Origin: Garcia nutans
Taxonomy: Eukaryota; Streptophyta; Magnoliopsida; Malpighiales; Euphorbiaceae
Length of the DNA stretch: 64,000 nt
NCBI GenBank assembly: GCA_947685225.1
Contig: CANTUV010000055.1
Location: 10,365,501 to 10,429,500 of the forward strand
Direction of reading: 5' to 3'
Position numbers and translations under genes: made by a program. The notes below the pieces were generated by a model, which searched no databases, had not been told where the DNA came from, and was given only the letters and a program-made list of their open reading frames with translations. Positions 57,287 to 64,000 of this stretch are shown one piece after another. Within the stretch, counting starts at the first letter, position 1; every line of letters begins with the position of its first letter.

Positions 57287-57522
57287 TAATACAAATATTA
57301 TTTGCTTCCAGGTCCACATTGGTTAACATCTGTTGATTGAGTGGTTATAGGTTAGTTACAGCTGTTAGAGTTTACAACTGTATTCTTTGTTAATTGTGTA
57401 ATTAGTTAGTTAGAGAAGCTGGTTATCTATCATTCAGTGTATATATACATATATTCTCTTATAAGTTTCTCTACCAATTCTAATACAATTCATTCGTTCA
57501 GTATTCTTCACAAACTTTATCA
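57287..57522 (+). repeat. 3' LTR of copia element 5, copy B
   Basis: 236 bp, TAATACAAATATT to CTTTATCA, followed by the target duplication CCTTT. Confidence 0.88.
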
Positions 57523-57527
57523 CCTTT

Positions 57528-58170
57528 AGAAGTTGTGCCCACAATCTGTAAGCACTTGTTAGCTGTCCTTTGCTTTTCATGGTTTTTTCATACACTCTAG
57601 CCTATTTGTTAGTTAATGGTGCATCAACTCCATGAGAGTAATGCCCTTAAAAAAAAGAACAAGAAACAGAAAAAGAAATCTGTGTGAGAAAATTAAGAAT
57701 TGCATGATTACATTGGGTAATATTGGTAGCACAACTGGTAAATCAGTTGCTCTCCTGACGTTTACAATTTTTTATTTTAGATTTTGCTATCCATCTTAGA
57801 CTTGCGGTTGGATTGTTTGAATTGATGAAAAACATTGTCTGAAAATTAGACTATATGTGGCATTCTTATAAAAGTTATCTGCATCCTTTCTTATTTTTCC
57901 ATGAATTCCGCAACTAAAAGTCTTTGAAATAAATTAAATTACATAAACTAAATAAATAAGACACCCATACTAGATAAAAATGTGCCTTTTACAATTTTTT
58001 TTAAAAATACATATAAATCTAAGGAAAAGAATAAAATAAGGAAAAAATAATACATATGTAAAAATAATTGAATAATTAAAAAGAAAATAAACAAGCACAT
58101 CTTAATATTATTCCATTAAAAAAATATAGAGTGCAACGACGAGGGTCGCGCCTACTGTGGTCCTGCTAGC
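57528..58170. other. Host flank right of copia element 5, no gene
   Basis: By the target-duplication logic this should continue the KNL2-like intron interrupted by the element. I found no further SANTA-domain exon in it. AT-rich, with one less AT-rich patch at 58135-58185. Confidence 0.45.
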
Positions 58171-60480
58171 CGGTTTGTAATACCCGAGGATTTTAGTTAT
58201 TTGTTAAATAATTAATTTGGAGAGTAGTAGTAGGTGGATGAGAGAAATAGATTATATATATATATATATATAAGATACCCATAATATATACATGATGTAT
58301 ACATGAAAGATATTATATATATGTTACATATACACTACATATATATTACATATACATATATCTAAAATATATACAACATATAAATAGAATATAAATATAT
58401 ATTTGTATGGGAAGATGAAAAATTAATAAGTAAATAAAAAAGAAAAGAAAAAGGAAAGTCAAAGGAAGAAGGAAAAATATGTGGTTGGGAAAAATAAATA
58501 AATAATTAATTAATATTTATGGATGGGAAAGAAGAAGAAAAACTAAAAAGAGTCTTCATCTTCTTCTTCAACCAAGGGAGGCCGAAATTTTAGTGAGAGA
58601 AAGGGAGGATTTTTGGTTTTTCAATCTTCAAATTTTACAAGAATTTCAAAGGAAACAAGTGGATGTTGCAGAGAAATCAAGAAAATCAGGTAAGTAATTA
58701 TTCCAAAACTTGTTGATTTGAGATTTTAAAATTATGTTTTGAATATTTAGAGAGAGAAAGTATGTTTAATTGGTAAAATTGATAGTAAACGAGTTAAAAT
58801 AATGGATATGTGATGATTTGTTGAGATGAGTGTAATTGTGAATTTAGGGTTTATGGCAAGATTATGTGTAACTAGGATTCCTAATATGGTTAGTTATAAT
58901 TATGGTAATGGATGAATTTAGTGTTGTTTTAACTTATATGTGATGGTATTATAGTTAGAAATTAAATATGGATAAGCTTGAATGAAGTTAAGGTTATGGG
59001 TATGTTATGTGAAAGTAGAGTTTGTGATGAAAGTTACTATAATTGCTAAAATAATTTGTGATGATGTTATTTTGATATATAAGTAAAGATTTTATGGTTG
59101 AATAATTGAAATGAATGGGTTTGATGGAAGTTTGAAAGAAGTAGTAGTGTGAATTAGGGTTTTGGGTGGAACGGGTGTAATTGGTATTTAATTGAATGAA
59201 ATGTGTTGGAATGAGTTACTAATACTATTTTTACATTTATAATATGGTTTAGGAGTGAGTATAGTGGAAATATTAAATTAAAGAGAGGAAGTGCATGTGA
59301 AGAAATAAGACTTGGAGGGAGTTTTTGGCTTCGTTTTGGAGTTACATAAGGTTAGTATATATTTTAATAATTATTGTTTTAATATCATTATTTTTGGTGT
59401 AACACATTATGAATGGATGAATGTGTTATGCTACATTATTGTTGGTATTCATGTGTGAAATGCATGAATTGCAAAATGTTAAGCCATTGGAGAATGGCTA
59501 GTGATATTATTGTGTGTATTATAAAAACATTATGAGAAAAGATAAATTATGGTTAAAATTGTGGAAAATAGCTAAATAGGTGAAAATATATAAATTGTGA
59601 GAAATGAGAAAATATGATAATGAGATGAAATGTGGAATGTAATATGATGTATAACAGGTATATGTGTTGTAAAAAGTGTAAAGTTGAGCTATATTGTATA
59701 ATGTGATGGAAATGGATATGGAGCAACGAGTAATGTGAAGTGTAGTTACGAATGGGATGATATGTGCAAATGGGTTACATTTTGTGATTGTGTAATGAGA
59801 TGTGGAATAATGCACAATGTGATTGTGATATGAGAAAATTGTGAATCATGTGATGAAAGTGATCATACCATAAGATGATCACTTGAGAAATGTGCATAAT
59901 ATAATCTGTGTGTGCATTGTCTTGTATAACTACTCGTTCTAGAAAATTAAGAATTGTATTGCACTGAGGATGCGGCCTCTGGGTGATTTATGTGACACTT
60001 GCCTCCGGTGTCGAGAGATAGCGGCCTTTGGGTGATATATATTACACTTGCTCTCGGTGTCGATAAAGGTGGCCTATGGGTGATTATATGATACTAGTCT
60101 TGGTGTCCATAGGGGCGGTCTTCGGGTGATTTTTGTGACATTTGTCCCAGTGTCGAGATAGAATTCATTTTTCTAGAACTTGGATATTGTGCAGAAACTG
60201 GTTAGGCCCAACATATGCATGTGTGTGTGAATATGTGTGTGTTGCGGTCGTGTGATGTTATTTATGGTTTATAAAGCCATAAGCATTGTTGAGAGTCACA
60301 TTTATAACTGAGTAAATGTATAGTGGATTGTTCTGGAAAAGTTGTGATTGCTTTAGACAAGGGAGTTACTGAAGTTCGTGATACACATAAAGTAAGAAGA
60401 TCTGGTAGGTCGAACATCCGGAAGAACTACACTTGTATGACCAATCGATAACCAAAAGCTGCAGAATAGCAAGGTTTTAT
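58171..60480 (+). repeat. Ty3/gypsy-type LTR (probable solo or truncated)
   Basis: Begins TGTAATACCCGAGGATTTTAG, an opening I associate with plant Tekay/Del-like chromovirus LTRs. Typical inner parts follow: AGAGGTGGATGAGAG-like text, a CTTCATCTTCTTCTTC stretch with GAGGCCGAAA, AATCAGGTAAGTAATTATT, and a four-unit repeat at 59967-60165. No polypurine tract precedes it and no pol domain is near, so a solo LTR is likely. The right border is not resolved; 60480 is a guess. Confidence 0.5.
59967..60165 (+). repeat. Four-unit tandem repeat inside the gypsy-type LTR
   Basis: Four diverged units of about 45-55 bp sharing CGGCCTNTGGGTGAT, then ACACTTG, then CGGTGTCGA. G+C content is above that of the surroundings. 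Confidence 0.8.
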
Positions 60481-61220
60481 CGAGTCTAATGAAATTAATT
60501 AGGAAATAGTGAATTGATAACCTTCAAGTGCATCCACGTGCCAAAGATGTGTGGAATTTAAAGTATATGAAATCCAATGTAGTTTTACTAGGAAAGGGTA
60601 TGCTTACTGTGTAAGAAATCTTCAGATGATCTTCATTTGACAATGACTTGTTACCTTCTAATTAATTCTCTTATGAAGTCCATACCATCCCTTGGATGAT
60701 ATGCAGTAATTCTTTTTACAGTGAAAAAAATCAATATATGGTCTAGAATTAACTTGATTAATTAATTTTATAAAAAAAAATAAGCTTAACCCATTTCTGT
60801 TGGTTCGTTAGTAATAGGCCTATTGGAGTGGTACAACCTCAAGGTAAATGGAGGATCCCTTTTTTATTTGTTCTCTTTAAACATGAGAGATGATTTGCTA
60901 ATTGCTAGATAGATCCCATAAAGTTTCTCACTGTACTCTAGCCATCGCATGACATAATCATAAACTATAATCATATTCTGCCGCTATGCTGAATACACCA
61001 TAGGAATATCCAAGAATCGAAAGTTTTCACCTCCAAAGTAAAGCTTGTCGCCAACCTCTGCTTCCAAAATCATCTCATTCTTTGCTGTCTCTTTTCCTTC
61101 TCTAGTCATCAGTCATATATCTGCATCAGATTTTGCATGCATAACTTTTATTAAAGATGGTCATGGATGAAGATATGAAATACATTTAGGGATAATACTG
61201 ACATAACTATCCTTACAAAG
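60481..61220. other. No gene seen
   Basis: Mixed AT-rich sequence, perhaps the remainder of the gypsy-type element. No frame above 60 codons with recognisable content and no border motif. Confidence 0.4.
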
Positions 61221-61221
61221 T

Positions 61222-63420
61222 TGATAAAACAATGCATGTATTGTATATCATGTTATTATTTTTATTTTTATTTTTATTAATTAGAGATTAAATAGGAATA
61301 TTTTAGGAGAAGGATATATATAAGCTGGGGGGCAGCAACCCTAGCCAACTTTTGTTCATGTTTGGAGCTAATTTATTTTCAATAAACTGAGGTTTTCTTC
61401 ATTCAACTACGAGCAATTAAATTTTAATTTGGTTGAAGAGTAATTGAAGTTCAATTTGCAATAGATTGTGAGATATAAATAACTTATATCTTCTCTTCTT
61501 TTAATTTTCAATATTTATATATTCTTGGTAGCTTAAAATTGTTATTGTTTGTTATTTGTTCAATAGGGCTCATTATTCGACTAGTTTAACAATATATCGT
61601 TATTCAAAACTCTTGAATCCATAATTGTTCTTGGCGTTTTGATATTAGTGGCAATTAGGTGTAACACTAAGAGAGTATATAATCTAATTAAATAAATCAT
61701 GCAGTTAAATTTTTTTTTGTTAGAATTAGGTCCTTTTGATTTTTAAGACAATAAATTAAATTCGAAGGACGCTCTTATAGGATTAGTTACTAGCAAGACT
61801 TAATTAGAGAATATTTTCTAATTAATTTAAAATCTAATGAAGGATTAGTAATTGTGAGCATATCCAATTCTAGAATTGATTTATTGAAAATTAAGAAGAA
61901 TAAATTTTTGAATCAATGATCAATTTAAGAATTGAACAGAAATTATTTCTTCAACTAAATTCATTCATATTGATAATTTATTATATTGTTTGCTACTTTT
62001 AACTTTGTCAATTTATAATTCTTAGTTTTCAGCTTTGACAGAATTTTAATTCCTATTTTTTTTTTTCAAAAACCCCACTTTAATTTTTGTTTTGACTTTT
62101 TTCTTGGTTTCCAAAGAAATTTAAATAAGTAACAATTCATTGATGATCTACTCTATTCACCAATTTTGCAATTTAATTTGTTTAGGAAAAAATTTTTTTT
62201 GGCGGGTTCGACACTCATCAAATATTATATATATATAATATTTTTAAGTTATTCCCTATGATAAACTTATTTAATCAATATTAAATAGTTATCAATATAT
62301 AATTAGATTTCACTTAATTTACTTTGTTTTGTTTGAAATTTTAAAAAGACTTGTGTCAAGAACTAAATGAAAATTAAATAAAAAAATAAATAAATAAAAT
62401 AAGAGCACAAAAGTTAAAATTTACTTAACTGATTAAGGCTTAGTTCATCCAGACTTGATGCAGAGAAGAAAACTTATACTGCTGGAGTTTCCTACTATTT
62501 AGAAAATTATTTGCTGCGATTTTTGGAAGGATATTAAGAATATCTTTTAGATTTTATCTTATTTAGAGATAAAAGATAATTATTGCTTTAGGATTATTAT
62601 TACTTTATTTTATTTTTCCTAATTAGACTGTAGGTAGGGATTTTAGTTTTCTTTAGGTGTATATATAGAACATATGGACAACAGTCCTAGACAATTTTAG
62701 TCTATGACTTTTGTCTACTGTTTTCATAATTTTTTTTTTATTTTGAGTTTTTCTTCATTCAATCATCTGCAATTAAATCTTAATCATTTGAAGGATTAAT
62801 TGAGGTTTCAATTCGCTAAAAGATTGTGAGATTGAAATATTTTATCTTCTCCTTCTTTAAATTTTAGTATTTATATATTTTCTATGCTTTATAACATTAT
62901 TGTTTTACTATTTGTTCAAAAGGATTCGTTATACATTTACTTCAATAATATATCGTTAATCAAAATACTTAAATGCGTAATTGTTATTACTATTTTGATA
63001 ATTAGTGGTAATTAGGTATAAAATTAAGAAAATATATAATCTAACATAATAAACTATATGGTTGAGTTTGTTTGTTAGAATCAAGTCATTTTAATTCTTA
63101 AAGATGTTAGTGAATTAAATTCTAAGCTTAATACATAAATACATATATGTACTTGTAAGAAAAAACCTATTAGCACCATCAACTTTGCAAGTGTCATATC
63201 ACAAACGTGTACACTCAAAAAATGATACTAATAAGCACTTATATATTTTCTACGCTTTATAACATTATTGTTTTAATTCAACATTTAATTTTTACATTAG
63301 TTTTCTTTTGGTTTTCAAAAAAAATTTAATTGAGTAGTCTATTCACTGTGGATTTGACCATATTTACTACTATTATAATTAAATTTATTTAAAAATATGA
63401 ATTTATTTTTGGCTATTTCG
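61222..63420 (+). repeat. Two diverged LTR-like direct repeats
   Basis: About 61290-62214 and 62640-63424 align in order through TTCTTCATTCAA, AGATTGTGAGAT, ATATTTATATATT, AATATATCGTTA, GTGGTAATTAGGT-like and TAATCTAA words. Each ends at a TTGGCGGGTTCGACAC / TTGGCTATTTCGACAC phrase, placed where plant gypsy elements have the LTR-primer site junction. Likely two old LTRs or LTR fragments of one family. The second has internal rearrangement near 63120-63250. Confidence 0.5.
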
Positions 63421-63424
63421 ACAC

Positions 63425-64000
63425 CTGTTACTATCGATAAATGTTGTTGGTAAGTAATGACACTAAATTTTTTCTTCATATTTGCCGATGACTAAAACTT
63501 TTTTGTCAGTAATGTGTTTCTGAAAGTCTCAAAAATTTATCTCCTAGCAAATCTGTCAAAAAGTAATTGGTAATTAGAAACAGATTTGTTTTTTTCTGTA
63601 ATTTTTCCTAGTAATCTGTGTTCTTATAGTGGAAGAAGAAAGGGAGAGTGGCTGAGGAAGAAAAAATGTGCTTTTATATTTAGGGTTTTATTTACTAAAA
63701 GACTTAAGTATCTCTCTGAAATTTTAATCACATTTTTGTTTAGGGTTTCCCGTTTCTCGATAGATATATATTTCTATTGGTAAATGAAATTTCTGACATG
63801 CCACTATTAATTCTTTTATCGAGAGAATACACATTCTCTCGGTAAATTATAGTACTCAAAATGCCGCAAGAATTTTATATTCTTAATTTTTATCAACAAA
63901 TATAAAGTTCTCTCAGTAAATAAGACTTCTGATATTCCACCATTGATTCCTTTACGAGAGAATGTACATTCTTTTGGTAAATTATGGCACTCAAAATACC
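63425..64000. other. Repeat with palindromic core, cut by the window end
   Basis: A unit of about 138 bp starts at 63779 and again at 63917, both with GGTAAAT/AGTAAAT, TTCTGA, CCACTATT/CCACCATT, CGAGAGAAT and TGGCACTCAAAAT-like text. The first holds a 9-bp inverted repeat CGAGAGAAT/ATTCTCTCG (63820-63841, 4-nt loop). Resembles subterminal repeats of a TIR transposon. No gene is supported; the 65-codon frame at 63586 has no features. Confidence 0.5.

Larger units (their letters stand above)
47419..57522 (+). mobile_element. Copia element 5, copy B, split by element 4
   Basis: Plus-strand copia element with LTRs 47419-47659 and 57287-57522 and the 5-bp target duplication CCTTT (47414-47418 and 57523-57527). 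The interior is decayed and interrupted by the 5.1-kb element 4. Net length without the insert is close to 5 kb. The polypurine tract GGGGGGC is at 57280-57286, directly before the 3' LTR. Confidence 0.9.

Noticed and set aside
59519..59815. 98-codon minus-strand frame in the gypsy-type LTR
   Set aside because: Tyr/Thr/Ile-rich product of AT-biased non-coding LTR sequence, no domain.
1..64000. CRISPR arrays, operons, phage or bacterial defence systems
   Set aside because: All coding evidence is plant nuclear (introns, LTR elements, receptor kinase); the direct repeats present are LTRs or minisatellites without spacer-repeat periodicity.

Overview
The window is eudicot nuclear DNA. It is AT-rich, its genes carry introns with GT..AG borders, and it holds plant gene families (a leaf-rust-10-type receptor kinase, fragments resembling GEMIN2 and KNL2) in a dense bed of LTR retrotransposons. 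I cannot name the species. There is no prokaryotic system, CRISPR array or rRNA gene, and I recognised no tRNA gene.

Layout. 1-6.25 kb: a decayed GEMIN2/SIP1-like gene on the + strand (three recognisable coding blocks, three in-frame stops). Its intron holds a 653-bp terminal-inverted-repeat element and a likely solo LTR. 7.4-30.6 kb: the one apparently functional gene, a GUB_WAK/LRK10L-type receptor-like kinase on the + strand. It is stretched over 23 kb because its introns hold copia element 1 (8980-14352, minus strand, near-intact) and an old copia element 3 (16442-25776, minus), itself split by copia element 2 (16988-22180, minus). Between the ectodomain exon and the kinase exon lies a string of 30-42-bp mini-exons, all phase 1 at both ends, so the frame survives. 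One mini-exon lies in a tandem duplication.

31.1-57.5 kb: two diverged copies (A and B) of one composite block: the 3' end of a Ty3/gypsy element, a 5' fragment of a KNL2-like (SANTA domain) gene, and copia element 5 inserted in that fragment. Copy A (31101-39005) is truncated inside reverse transcriptase. Copy B (40085-57527) keeps both LTRs and a 5-bp target duplication, has gained a SINE (41217-41357, with a clean empty site in copy A), and its pol is split by copia element 4 (51543-56668), a sibling of element 2. 57.5-64 kb: no gene; a Ty3/gypsy LTR with an internal four-unit repeat, two diverged LTR-like direct repeats, and a palindrome-bearing repeat running off the window end.

Relative age from nesting and LTR similarity: elements 3 and 5 and the gypsy pieces are oldest, the A/B duplication followed insertion of element 5, elements 2 and 4 came later, and element 1 is youngest. 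Only the receptor kinase is a good candidate for an expressed host protein. It would be a plasma-membrane receptor with a cysteine-rich, probably cell-wall-binding ectodomain and a cytosolic kinase that has lost a conserved aspartate.
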